A stretch of DNA of 64,000 bases from Catelliglobosispora koreensis DSM 44566 (GTDB taxonomy: Bacteria; Actinomycetota; Actinomycetes; Mycobacteriales; Micromonosporaceae), in the NCBI RefSeq assembly GCF_000379685.1, contig NZ_KB903272.1:124624-188623 (forward strand). Direction: 5' to 3'. Each line of letters begins with the position of its first letter. Position 1 is the stretch's first letter. Shown one piece after another: positions 25,807-34,300 of this stretch. The translations under genes and the position numbers were made by a program. The notes under the pieces were generated by a model. The model saw nothing but the letters and a program-made list of their open reading frames with translations, was not told the origin of the DNA and ran no database searches.

Positions 25807-25868
25807 GATCCACATCCCTTGGGACGTGATCAACAGGCGATTTGATCACGTCCCAAGGGATGTGGATC
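25807..25868. repeat. Long palindrome, AGGCG-loop family copy 3
   Basis: Perfect 27-bp inverted arms at 25807-25833 and 25842-25868 flank an 8-nt loop caggcgat. The arm starts gatccacatcc and ends gacgtgatcaa, the same order of elements as copy 2 at 3736-3801. As the only uninterrupted copy it is probably closest to the ancestral element. Confidence 0.9.
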
Positions 25869-25871
25869 AGG

Positions 25872-25937
25872 AAAGGGCCGGCGCAGCGGCGGGAAAGGGC
25901 CGGCGCAGCGGCGGGAAAGGGCCGGCGCAGGGGGCGG
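25872..25937. repeat. 22-bp tandem repeat beside palindrome copy 3
   Basis: Two perfect units of aaagggccggcgcagcggcg plus gg (25872-25893, 25894-25915) and a third imperfect one. The array begins 3 nt after the right arm of the palindrome, similar to the tandem duplication beside copy 2. Confidence 0.8.
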
Positions 25938-26101
25938 GAAGGGGAGGCGAGGCAAGCGAGGCGAGGCACGGGAAGCGGCGGGGAAGGGATGTGGATCAGG
26001 GAAGAGGGCGCAGGGCAAGGCGAGGCGGGGCGGGGCAGGGCAGGGGACGTCGGGGGCAGGGGCCGACGGGCGGGTTGGTGTCAGCGATAAGCTGAGGAAC
26101 C

Positions 26102-26992
26102 ATGAGTGAGCAGCGACCGGGACAGTCGATTTTCACCCGTGGTGCGGTGGATCTGAGCGCGCTGGCCAGTAGGCCCGCGCCGGCTAGTGCGCAGCCGGAA
26201 GAGGCGGCGGCGCCGAGGCCAGCGGACGCCACGTGGGTTGATGTCACGGAGGCCAATGTTCAGGCGGAAGTGCTTGAGCGCTCTCTGCAAACCCCCGTCG
26301 TGGTGGCGTTTGTCGTCGACCACCCCGAGGTGAATCCCTACTTCGACGATCTAGCTAAGCAAAATGCCGACGATGGTGGCACCTGGATTCTTGCCCGCGT
26401 CGATCTGCAGTCGCAGCCGCGGTTGGCGCAGATGTTCCGGGTGCAGTCCGTTCCGATGGTGTTCGCGATCGTTGGCGGTCAGCCGGTTGATGCCGTACCG
26501 GGGCTGTTGCCGCCTAGTGACCTGCGCAAGTGGCTCGATGCGGTGCTGAAGGCCGGCGGGGTTGAGGTCGAGGTGCCCGAGGATCCGCGGCTGGCTGAGG
26601 CTGACGAGCACTTGATGATGGGCGAGCTTGACGAAGCCGAAGCCGCCTACAAGAAGATCCTCTCGGACTCCCCGCGCAACGAAGGTGCTGAAGCGGGTCT
26701 CGCGCATGTGACGCTCGCCAAGCGGGTCAAGGGGGCTGACCCGGCCGACGCTTTGGCAAAAGCGCAGGCCGCGCCCGATGACTTGAAGGCGCAGATGCTC
26801 GCCGCCGACGTTGAGGTGCTGGCCGGTCAGGCGGAACAGGCCTATCAAAGACTGGTGAATCTGGTTCGCCGTGTTTATGGTGACGATCGGGAGGCTGTGC
26901 GCCAGCACCTGCTGTCGCTCTTCGCCGTTGCCGGACCGGACGATCCGGCCGTCGCCACGGCCCGGCGATCCCTGGCGAGCGCATTGTTCTAA
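26102..26992 (+). CDS. CnoX/YbbN-like thioredoxin-TPR co-chaperone
   Basis: A 296-residue protein with a thioredoxin fold at about residues 45 to 150 and a tetratricopeptide-like C-terminal half. The fold shows TPVVVAFVVDHPEVNPYFDD, FRVQSVPMVFAIVGGQPVD and a cis-Pro. The active-site CxxC is absent (VVDHPEVN), as in many CnoX/YbbN proteins, so it is a redox-inactive holdase. The TPR part (DEHLMMGELDEAEAAYKKIL) probably binds chaperones such as GroEL. The ATG is preceded by GAGGA. An arginase-family gene starts 15 nt later. Confidence 0.85.
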   Translation: MSEQRPGQSIFTRGAVDLSALASRPAPASAQPEEAAAPRPADATWVDVTEANVQAEVLERSLQTPVVVAFVVDHPEVNPYFDDLAKQNADDGGTWILARVDLQSQPRLAQMFRVQSVPMVFAIVGGQPVDAVPGLLPPSDLRKWLDAVLKAGGVEVEVPEDPRLAEADEHLMMGELDEAEAAYKKILSDSPRNEGAEAGLAHVTLAKRVKGADPADALAKAQAAPDDLKAQMLAADVEVLAGQAEQAYQRLVNLVRRVYGDDREAVRQHLLSLFAVAGPDDPAVATARRSLASALF

Positions 26993-27007
26993 ACGACTCG
27001 GGGAGGG

Positions 27008-27985
27008 GTGGGTGTGCGCCGTATAGCGGTGCTTGACGCACCCACCAACCTGGGGCTTCGCCCGCCTACGGCGACGTCTGTTCCCGGCTGTGCCAAAGCG
27101 CCAGGTGCGTTGCGGGACAGGGGTTTGCTGACTCGGCTCAATGCCCGCGACGCGGGCTGCCTGACGCCGCCTCGGTATGACCCGGGCGACTGGCGGCCCG
27201 GCGATGGTGTTTCACACGCGGCGCAAATCCACTCGTACTCACTGCGTCTAGCCGACCGCATCGGCGCCATTGTGGACAATGACGAATTCCCGTTGGTCCT
27301 GGGCGGCGACTGTTCCGTGCTGCTGGGCTCTGGCCTGGCGATGCGCCGTCTGGGAGCGGAAATCGATGGACGGATCGGGCTTGTGTTCGTCGATGGGCAC
27401 TCGGATTTCCGGCATCCAGGCAACGCGGCTTACGTCGGTGCGGCCGCGGGCGAGGATCTCGCGCTCGTGACTGGACGTGGACAGGCCGACTTAGCTGGGA
27501 TAGAAGGCCGCCGCCCGTATTTCCGGGACTCTGACGTCGTGGTTCTGGGCATCCGCGAAAACGACGAGTACCGCCTCGATCTGCAAGCAGCGGGATTTTC
27601 CGTGCGCCCGGCTCCTGTCGTGCGCGCCGAAGGTGGCGCCCGCACCGCTCAGTGGGCCCGTGAGCAACTAGCGGACTGCGCGGGTTACTGGCTGCACGTG
27701 GACGCCGACGTGCTCGACGCGACGATTATGCCGGCCGTGGACGCGCCGTCACCGGGTGGCATCGCCTTCGCTGAGCTTGAGTTGCTCATCTCGGGTCTCG
27801 TGGGCACGCCGCACTGCCTCGGGATGGAACTCACGATCTTCGATCCTGATCACGACCCGCAGGGCACTTACGCTTCTGAACTGGTGTCCACCCTGGCCGC
27901 CGGGCTGTCGCCGTTGCTGCCCCAGCGTGGTGCGCCTAACGTTCCGCTGCCCCGCGCGGCGAGTGACCCCAAGCTGATTCGCTAG
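27008..27985 (+). CDS. Arginase/ureohydrolase family protein
   Basis: A 325-residue ureohydrolase-fold protein that would hydrolyse a guanidino or formimino group with a binuclear Mn site. Metal motifs are LVFVDGHSDFRHPG (DxHxD) and YWLHVDADVLDA (DxD). The first His ligand motif GGDHS reads LGGDCSVLLGS here, so Cys replaces a standard ligand. This variant may change metal use or substrate. The start is GTG 27008 or, better spaced behind GGAGG, GTG 27014. It sits 15 nt after the CnoX-like gene. Arginase, agmatinase or formimidoylglutamase activity cannot be told apart. Confidence 0.8.
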   Translation: MGVRRIAVLDAPTNLGLRPPTATSVPGCAKAPGALRDRGLLTRLNARDAGCLTPPRYDPGDWRPGDGVSHAAQIHSYSLRLADRIGAIVDNDEFPLVLGGDCSVLLGSGLAMRRLGAEIDGRIGLVFVDGHSDFRHPGNAAYVGAAAGEDLALVTGRGQADLAGIEGRRPYFRDSDVVVLGIRENDEYRLDLQAAGFSVRPAPVVRAEGGARTAQWAREQLADCAGYWLHVDADVLDATIMPAVDAPSPGGIAFAELELLISGLVGTPHCLGMELTIFDPDHDPQGTYASELVSTLAAGLSPLLPQRGAPNVPLPRAASDPKLIR

Positions 27986-27995
27986 TCTGCTCGGC

Positions 27996-28331
27996 ATGTC
28001 AGCAGTGGTGACCGTCTGCGCGTTCGTGCTCGCGGCGATCGGGCTCGTTGAGTTCGCCCTGCGCCGCCCACCCGGCAAGGTGCAGTTCATGGGCACTGTC
28101 GTCGTGGGCCTGGCGGCGCTCGCGCTAGTCATCTTCACCATCGCTTCGGGCGCCCCCAAAGAGCCAATAACCTTTTGGGGGTACTCCATAAGCCTGCTCC
28201 TGCTCCCCCCGGCGGCCTGGGTCCTGGCGCGGATGGAGCCGACGAGGTTTGGCAGCCTGATCGTGGGCTGCGGTGCGCTGATTGTTCCGGTGCTGGTGCT
28301 GCGATTGGGGCAAACGTGGGGCGTGCATTAA
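27996..28331 (+). CDS. Small four-helix membrane protein
   Basis: A 111-residue hydrophobic protein with four predicted membrane helices: VVTVCAFVLAAIGLVEFAL, FMGTVVVGLAALALVIFTIA, FWGYSISLLLLPPAAWVLA and LIVGCGALIVPVLVLRLG. No signal sequence or known domain. It ends in the same stretch where the next membrane protein begins (16-nt overlap), so the two probably form a pair. Function unknown. Confidence 0.75.
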   Translation: MSAVVTVCAFVLAAIGLVEFALRRPPGKVQFMGTVVVGLAALALVIFTIASGAPKEPITFWGYSISLLLLPPAAWVLARMEPTRFGSLIVGCGALIVPVLVLRLGQTWGVH

Positions 28332-28681
28332 CCTTCATCTATGGTGTCTTCGCTCTGTCGGCGACCGCTAGAGCGTCCGTTCAGATCGCGGCGAAGTTCT
28401 CCCAAGCCCCCGTGGCCTACCTGTTGTCACTGCTGGCAGGTCTGATCTACATCCTCGCCACGATCGGTCTCGCGCGCGGATACCGCAAGCTGGCCCTCGC
28501 GTGTGTCTCGTTCGAGCTCGTGGGCGTGCTCACGGTCGGCACGGCCAGCCTGCTGTGGCCATCGTCGTTTCCAGACGCGACAGTCTGGTCGAAGTTTGGC
28601 ATCGGCTATGCCTTCGTCCCGCTGATCCTGCCGTTCCTGGGCTTGGCCTACCTCCTGCGCACTAAGCCTGCGCCCGCGTAG
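28316..28681 (+). CDS. Small four-helix membrane protein
   Basis: A protein of about 121 residues with four predicted helices (RALTFIYGVFALSATARASV; PVAYLLSLLAGLIYILATIG; LALACVSFELVGVLTVGTAS; FVPLILPFLGLAYLL). The frame is open upstream inside the preceding gene, but hydrophobic coding begins at GTG 28316, giving a 16-nt overlap. The 3' end overlaps the convergent Uma2 gene by 20 nt. It probably works with the protein before it. Function unknown. Confidence 0.75.
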   Translation: MGRALTFIYGVFALSATARASVQIAAKFSQAPVAYLLSLLAGLIYILATIGLARGYRKLALACVSFELVGVLTVGTASLLWPSSFPDATVWSKFGIGYAFVPLILPFLGLAYLLRTKPAPA

Positions 28682-29243
28682 GAATCTCGACCTCACCGTT
28701 TGCCAGCAGCGACAACCGGCTTAACAGTGCTGGGACATAGCTGCCGTCACGCAGGTGGTAAATCTCGACCTGCGCATCCTCACGGTTGGCTGGAATTTCG
28801 TCGATGATCCAGTATTCCGGGATGCCTGCAGACGCATACTCGTGCATCTTGGTTTCCCGATCACGCTTCACTGCCGCTTTGTCTGCATGCCGGTCGGTGT
28901 CATGTGAAATCACCTCAACGGCCAGCTCGATCATGTCTGCGGTCAAGCCTTTTTCGAGTGACTGCTTCAAGAACTGGCGGCTTAATGAGAGCGCGACGAT
29001 GTCGGGCCGGCGGCCGTTGTCGCCGACGGACACCGGAACATCGCCGGTCACTGTCGGATAGCGCCGCTTCAGAACCTCTTGAACGTCGTCAACGGTTAGT
29101 TGATGCCAGACGCTCGGAGGGGTCATGATCTCCAGCTTTCCGTCGCTGATTTCGAACGGCGTGTCTTCTAGGTCGATGCGGAACATGTCATCGGCCCTAA
29201 GTGGACGTGCTGGTAGTAAAGCCCGGACCATAACGTCAGCCAT
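28662..29243 (-). CDS. Uma2 family putative endonuclease (DUF820)
   Basis: A 193-residue protein with the PD-(D/E)xK nuclease pattern of Uma2/DUF820: FEISDGKLEIM, RRPDIVALS (catalytic Asp), ELAVEVISHDTDRHADKAAV (Glu) and the conserved KMHEYASAGIPEYWIID. These are common as dispersed single genes in actinobacteria and cyanobacteria; their role is not settled. It stands alone, overlapping the upstream membrane gene by 20 nt at the 3' end. Confidence 0.85.
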   Translation of the reverse strand: MADVMVRALLPARPLRADDMFRIDLEDTPFEISDGKLEIMTPPSVWHQLTVDDVQEVLKRRYPTVTGDVPVSVGDNGRRPDIVALSLSRQFLKQSLEKGLTADMIELAVEVISHDTDRHADKAAVKRDRETKMHEYASAGIPEYWIIDEIPANREDAQVEIYHLRDGSYVPALLSRLSLLANGEVEIPTRAQA

Positions 29244-29291
29244 ATCGGCCAGTCTACGTGCGTGAGTCGGCTCGCGCAGCGTCCCAACAGC

Positions 29292-31199
29292 TCAGAGAGC
29301 CCGGAGGAAGGCCTCCGTGATTGGCAGGGCGGTTTCGGCTGGCTTGACACCCTGCTCGACGAACACGGCGAAGGCGATGTCTCCGGACCAGCCGATGAAC
29401 CAGGCGTGCGTCTTGGACGGGTCGCCGGTGACGTATTCGGCCGTGCCCGTCTTGCCGGACACGTTGCCGGGCACGTCGGCCAGTGACGTGGCCGTGCCGT
29501 CGGTGACGACCTGGCGCATCATCACGCGCAGCGGGTCCACAGTGGACGCTTTCAGGACGGGGCCGTCCGGCGCCGGTTTCGCGGGGGCGGGATCGAGCAG
29601 CAGCACCGGCTGCTTCCACTGGCCACGGGCGATGGCGGCGGCGACGCCAGCCATCGCGACTGGGCTGACGACAGTTGTGCCCTGGCCGAACGCGGCAGCG
29701 GCCTGCTCGCCCGCGTCACCGTTCTGCGACACCTTGCCCGAGGATGCCTCCGTGCCGAGGTCCCACTGCTGTCCTAAGCCGACGGTCGCGCCAGCCTGGG
29801 CCAGCCCTGTCGGGCCGAGCAGCGGCGCGAGAGAAGCGAACGCCGTGTTGCAGGAGCGGTAGAAATCGACGCGGAACGGCGGGTTGCCCGGGATGTCGAA
29901 GTTCCCAGAGTTGTGGATCGGCGGACGGCCAGCCACGTTGAAGACGCCCGGGCACGCCACGCCCTGCTCCGAGGTCACCTTGCCGGCGTCCAAAAGACCA
30001 AGGGCGGTAACGGCTTTGAACGTCGAACCGGGCGGCACACTAGCCGTGAACGCCATGTTGTAGTCGATGCCCTTGTTGGCCACGGCGAGAATCTGGCCGT
30101 CGGAGACGCGGATCGCGACGAGAGCGGCGTTGCGGTTTCCCGCGCTGGCAAGTGACGCCTCGGCCGCACGCTGCGCTTTGCTGTCGATGGTGGTCTTGAG
30201 GGGCTGACCGTTCACGGTCTCCACCGTGTGCAGCAACGTGTCCTGAGTCGTGCCGTCGGGGGCTTTGCGCGCCACGACGATCTTCAGCCCGGCCTTGCCG
30301 CGCAGGCGCTCGTCATATTGGCGCTGCAGGCCGCTCAGCCCGGCCTGGTCGCCGATGCCATAAGCGCCCGGGCTCTTGTCCATGATCTCTTTGGTCACGG
30401 GACCGGCGCGCCCGAGCAGCTGGCTGGCAAACGTTGAGCTTTCGGCCAGCATCCAGTTCGCTTCGGTGAACCGCATGCCGGTCAGCCCTTGCAGCTGCGA
30501 GCGCACCTGGTCATAGACCTCGCGGCGCAAGGTCACGACCTCGATCAGCAGACCGGCGTTGGCCGGGTTCTTCACGCGCGTGGCCAGATCAGCGGGATTT
30601 TCCACTTTGTAGACCGGTGCCAGGACCGCGACGAGGTCGCTGATGAGCTTGTCCTTGTCGCCGTGAATTTGGGCGGGCCAGATGTTCACCGTGACCACGG
30701 GGCGGGGCTTGATGAGCTCTTCACCGTTGGCGCCGGTAATTCCGCCACGGGTTTGCGCCACCCGCCGGATCGCGAGCTGATCGTTTTCTTTGAGCTGTGG
30801 ATGAATAGCCGAGGGTTCCCAGACGATCTGCCAAGCGTCCTTGGCTTTCTTCAGCTTGATCGTCGTCTTGTAGTCCCAGGTGCCCCCACCTGGCAGTGGC
30901 TGTGCAACGTCAACGTCAACCGTGGCGTCCTGCTCACCGCTGACGTTTTCTCCCGTGCGCTTCAGCGTGGGCTTGGCGTCGCCGAACGCCGTGGTGAGCG
31001 TCTTGATTTGGTCCTTGACCGCTTGCGGCTCAACGCGTTCACCAGTCGGTTTAACGATCACGGCGTCGCCGAAATCGCCGGTAGACCAGCCGTTCAGGAA
31101 CTTTTCGGCGAAATGACCGGGTCCGTCATCCTTCGAGCAGGCCACGATCGCTGGTGTCAGTAACGCGACTAGAGAAAGGCACAGCACAACTTTTCGCAT
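29292..31199 (-). CDS. Penicillin-binding lipoprotein (PBP-lipo type transpeptidase)
   Basis: A protein of about 635 residues exported as a lipoprotein (signal with lipobox TPAIVAC, Cys21). An NTF2/MecA-like N-terminal domain is followed by a dimerisation region and a C-terminal transpeptidase with SxxK (VPPGSTFKAV), SxN (YRSCNTAFASL) and KTG (VSGKTGTAEYV). It cross-links peptidoglycan and resembles mycobacterial PBP-lipo (Rv2864c). The start is ATG 31199 or GTG 31208; neither has a clear ribosome binding site. It is divergent from gdh. Confidence 0.9.
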   Translation of the reverse strand: MRKVVLCLSLVALLTPAIVACSKDDGPGHFAEKFLNGWSTGDFGDAVIVKPTGERVEPQAVKDQIKTLTTAFGDAKPTLKRTGENVSGEQDATVDVDVAQPLPGGGTWDYKTTIKLKKAKDAWQIVWEPSAIHPQLKENDQLAIRRVAQTRGGITGANGEELIKPRPVVTVNIWPAQIHGDKDKLISDLVAVLAPVYKVENPADLATRVKNPANAGLLIEVVTLRREVYDQVRSQLQGLTGMRFTEANWMLAESSTFASQLLGRAGPVTKEIMDKSPGAYGIGDQAGLSGLQRQYDERLRGKAGLKIVVARKAPDGTTQDTLLHTVETVNGQPLKTTIDSKAQRAAEASLASAGNRNAALVAIRVSDGQILAVANKGIDYNMAFTASVPPGSTFKAVTALGLLDAGKVTSEQGVACPGVFNVAGRPPIHNSGNFDIPGNPPFRVDFYRSCNTAFASLAPLLGPTGLAQAGATVGLGQQWDLGTEASSGKVSQNGDAGEQAAAAFGQGTTVVSPVAMAGVAAAIARGQWKQPVLLLDPAPAKPAPDGPVLKASTVDPLRVMMRQVVTDGTATSLADVPGNVSGKTGTAEYVTGDPSKTHAWFIGWSGDIAFAVFVEQGVKPAETALPITEAFLRAL

Positions 31200-31311
31200 G
31201 GGGGACACGCGAACAGGTTACCGGTTAGTCCATCCCCCGGCTGCCTACAGCCGCGACGCTGGCTAGGCTCAAGGAGAGTCCCACAGCGTGGTGGGCGAGG
31301 GGAGTTTGGCG

Positions 31312-34300
31312 ATGACGGCGCACAAGCCGGAGGAAACGCAGCTTGGCACCCAATCCGGGGCCAGCGTCGACACTGTGCAGCGCGATGGCTTAGGTGGCCC
31401 GCTGCCGCTGTCGGATGATCTTGACGATGGCGATTTCGATGATGCCCTGCCTAATGGGGAAAGCCTCATCGCGGCGGCAGTCGCGCTAGCCGCAGCTGAC
31501 CCCTCAGCGCAAGGGCTGGCCAACGCCCAGCTTGTGCAGCGCTACTGGCGCTTCGCACCCGATGAAGAACTGGTCGATCTCACGCCTGAAGAGTTGCTGG
31601 AGGCCGCGCGTAAACATCAAGCGCTGGCCGCCAAGCGGCAGCCGGGTGAGCTGAAAATCCAGCTAAGCCTGACTCCTGAGCAGTCCCACAGCGTCGTGGA
31701 ACTCGTGACGGATGACATGCCATTCCTGGTCGACTCGGTGACTGGCGCGCTGATGGCGCGCAATCTCGATGTTCATCTGCTCGTGCACCCGGTCGTGGTG
31801 GTCCGGCGCTCTGCCGATGGTGAGCTAGAAGAGGTCTGTGCCGAGGTCGAGCCAGACGACGCGATCGATGGTGACATCGTCGAGAGCTGGATGCGGGTCG
31901 AGATCGATCCCGTGCGCGACCCGGCCGAGCAGGCTGTGCTCGCCGAAGACTTGCGGCGGGTGCTCGAAGACGTGCGTGGTGCCGTGAACGATTGGCCCGC
32001 GATGCGCCAGCGGGCGCTGGCGCTGGCCGACGAGATCGCCAGCGGTGAGCTGCCGGTGCCTGATCGTGACATCACGGACTCTGTTGAGCTGTTGCGCTGG
32101 CTCACCGAAGATCACTTCACATTCCTTGGCTATCGCGAATATGTGCTGTCCTATGTGGACGGTCAACCGGTGATTCAGGCCAAACCCGGGACCGGCCTTG
32201 GCATTCTGCGCGGAGACCAAGACTCCGCCCGCACCCTGAGCTCAATGACCCCCGAGGCACACGCCAAAGCACTGGAAAAGCGGCTGCTCATCATCACCAA
32301 GGCCAACTCCCGGGCCACCGTGCACCGCAACGCCTATTTGGACTACGTCGGTTTCAAGACGTTTGACGCTGACGGCAACGTGGTGGGGGAGCGCCGTTTC
32401 CTGGGCCTGTTCTCCTCGGCCGCTTACCGCACGAGTGTCCGCGATCTGCCTGTCGTCAAGCGTAAAGTGGCCAGCGTCCTGGAGCGCTCCGGGCTGAGCC
32501 CGCGCAGCCACTCCGGCAAGGACCTACTGGAAATCCTCGAGACCTATCCCCGCGACGAGCTGTTCCAGATCACCACCGACGACCTCTACCAGGCCGCGAC
32601 CGGGGTGCTGCGGATGGCCGGGCGGCGGCAGCTGCGGTTGTTCATGCGGCGCGATACGTTCGGGCGCTTCATTTCCTGCCTCGTCTATCTGCCCCGCGAC
32701 CGGTTCACGACGGCGCATCGCCTTGGTATGCAAGAGATTCTGCTCCGCGAACTCAACGGCATCGGGGTGGACTACACGACCCGGGTCAGCGAGAGCAGCC
32801 TCGCGCGTGTGCACTTCATCGTGCGGACCGATCCGCACAACCCACCGCACGAGGTCGACCCCGACGCGCTGGCCGAGATGCTCGGTGACGCGACCCGCAA
32901 CTGGGACGACGACTTCCGGCTCGTGCTGGAGCGCAAGCTCGGTGATGAGCAGGCCAAGCGGTTGTCCACGCGTTACATGGAAGCGTTGCCCGAGACCTAC
33001 AAAGACGGTCACCTGCCCTTCGAGGCGGTGCAGGACCTGGCCAAGCTGGAGCTGCTCGAAGAGCCCGGCCAGCTGGAAATGCACCTGTACCGCAAGAAGA
33101 ACGGTGACAACAGCGTCCGGTTCAAGGTCTACCGGCACACGTCACCCATGCAGCTGTCGGCTGTGTTGCCGGTGCTGCATTCCCTTGGCGTCAAGGTGAC
33201 TGACGAACGGCCCTATGAGGTTCGCAGAGCCGACGGCACCATCTTCCTCTACGACTTCGGCCTGGAGTTGCCGCAAGGCGCCCGGGAACTGGCCGAGGTG
33301 CGGGCGCACGTGGAGAACGCGTTCGCCGCCGCCTGGCGCACCGAAGCCGAAGTGGACGGCTTCAACGAGCTGGTGCTGCGGGCCGGGCTGACCTGGCGGC
33401 AAGCCGTGGTGCTGCGCGCTTACGCCAAATACCTGCGTCAGGCAGGGACCGTCTTTTCGCAGGAATCGATGGAGTCAGCGCTCACGGCGTACCCCCAAAT
33501 CGGTTCTTTGCTGGTGGCTCTTTTTGAAACCCGCTTCGATCCACGGCTGCAGCTAAGCGATGCTGAACGGGCGGTGCAGGCCAAGGAACTCGTCAGTTCC
33601 ATCGGGCGGCAGCTGGACAATGTGGACAGTCTCGACCAGGACCGCATTCTGCGGAACTACTTGACGCTGATTCAGGCGACCCTGCGCACGAGTTTCTTCC
33701 AGCGCAGCATCGACGGGCGCCCCAAGTCCTACATCGCCATCAAGCTCAACCCACAGGCGATCCCAGAGCTGCCGCAGCCCCGGCCCAAGTTCGAGATTTT
33801 CGTTTACTCGCCCCGGTTTGAAGGTGTGCACCTGCGCTTTGGCGCGGTGGCGCGCGGTGGGCTGCGCTGGTCGGACCGGCGCGACGATTTCCGGACCGAG
33901 ATCCTGGGCTTGGTCAAGGCGCAGATGGTGAAGAACGCCGTCATCGTCCCGGTGGGATCCAAGGGCGGGTTCGTTCTCAAGCAGGCACCCTCCACATCGG
34001 ACCGTGACGCGTACCAGGCTGAAGGCGTGAACTGCTATCGCATGTTCATTTCCGCGCTGCTGGACGTGACCGACAACCTCGACTCGGGCAAGATCGTGCC
34101 GCCGGCGGACGTGGTCCGGCACGACGGCGACGACCCCTATCTCGTTGTCGCGGCGGATAAAGGCACGGCGACGTTCTCGGATATCGCTAACGAGATCTCG
34201 AAGTCTTACGGGTTCTGGCTCGGCGACGCGTTCGCCAGCGGTGGTTCCGCGGGTTACGACCACAAGAAGATGGGCATCACGGCCCGTGGCGCCTGGGAGT

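Larger units (their letters stand above)
25280..26101. other. Repeat-rich intergenic region without a convincing gene
   Basis: About 820 bp between icmA and the thioredoxin-like gene. Its left half (25280-25780) is a low-complexity cgcc/cttcgcc sequence with imperfect duplications (around 25543-25566 and 25585-25604) and 12-bp ccgcttctccgg repeats near 25740-25762. A 190-residue frame runs through it but is Arg/Pro/Ser-rich with no family. The right half holds palindrome copy 3, a 22-bp tandem repeat and a G-rich purine strand. A remnant of the palindrome ends occurs at 25786-25798 and 25987-26000. It mirrors 3153-3994 in makeup. Confidence 0.7.

Noticed and set aside
25257-25829. 190-residue ORF in the second repeat-rich gap
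   Set aside because: It begins inside the icmA terminator hairpin, is Arg/Pro/Ser low complexity, and ends in the palindrome. No domain is seen.
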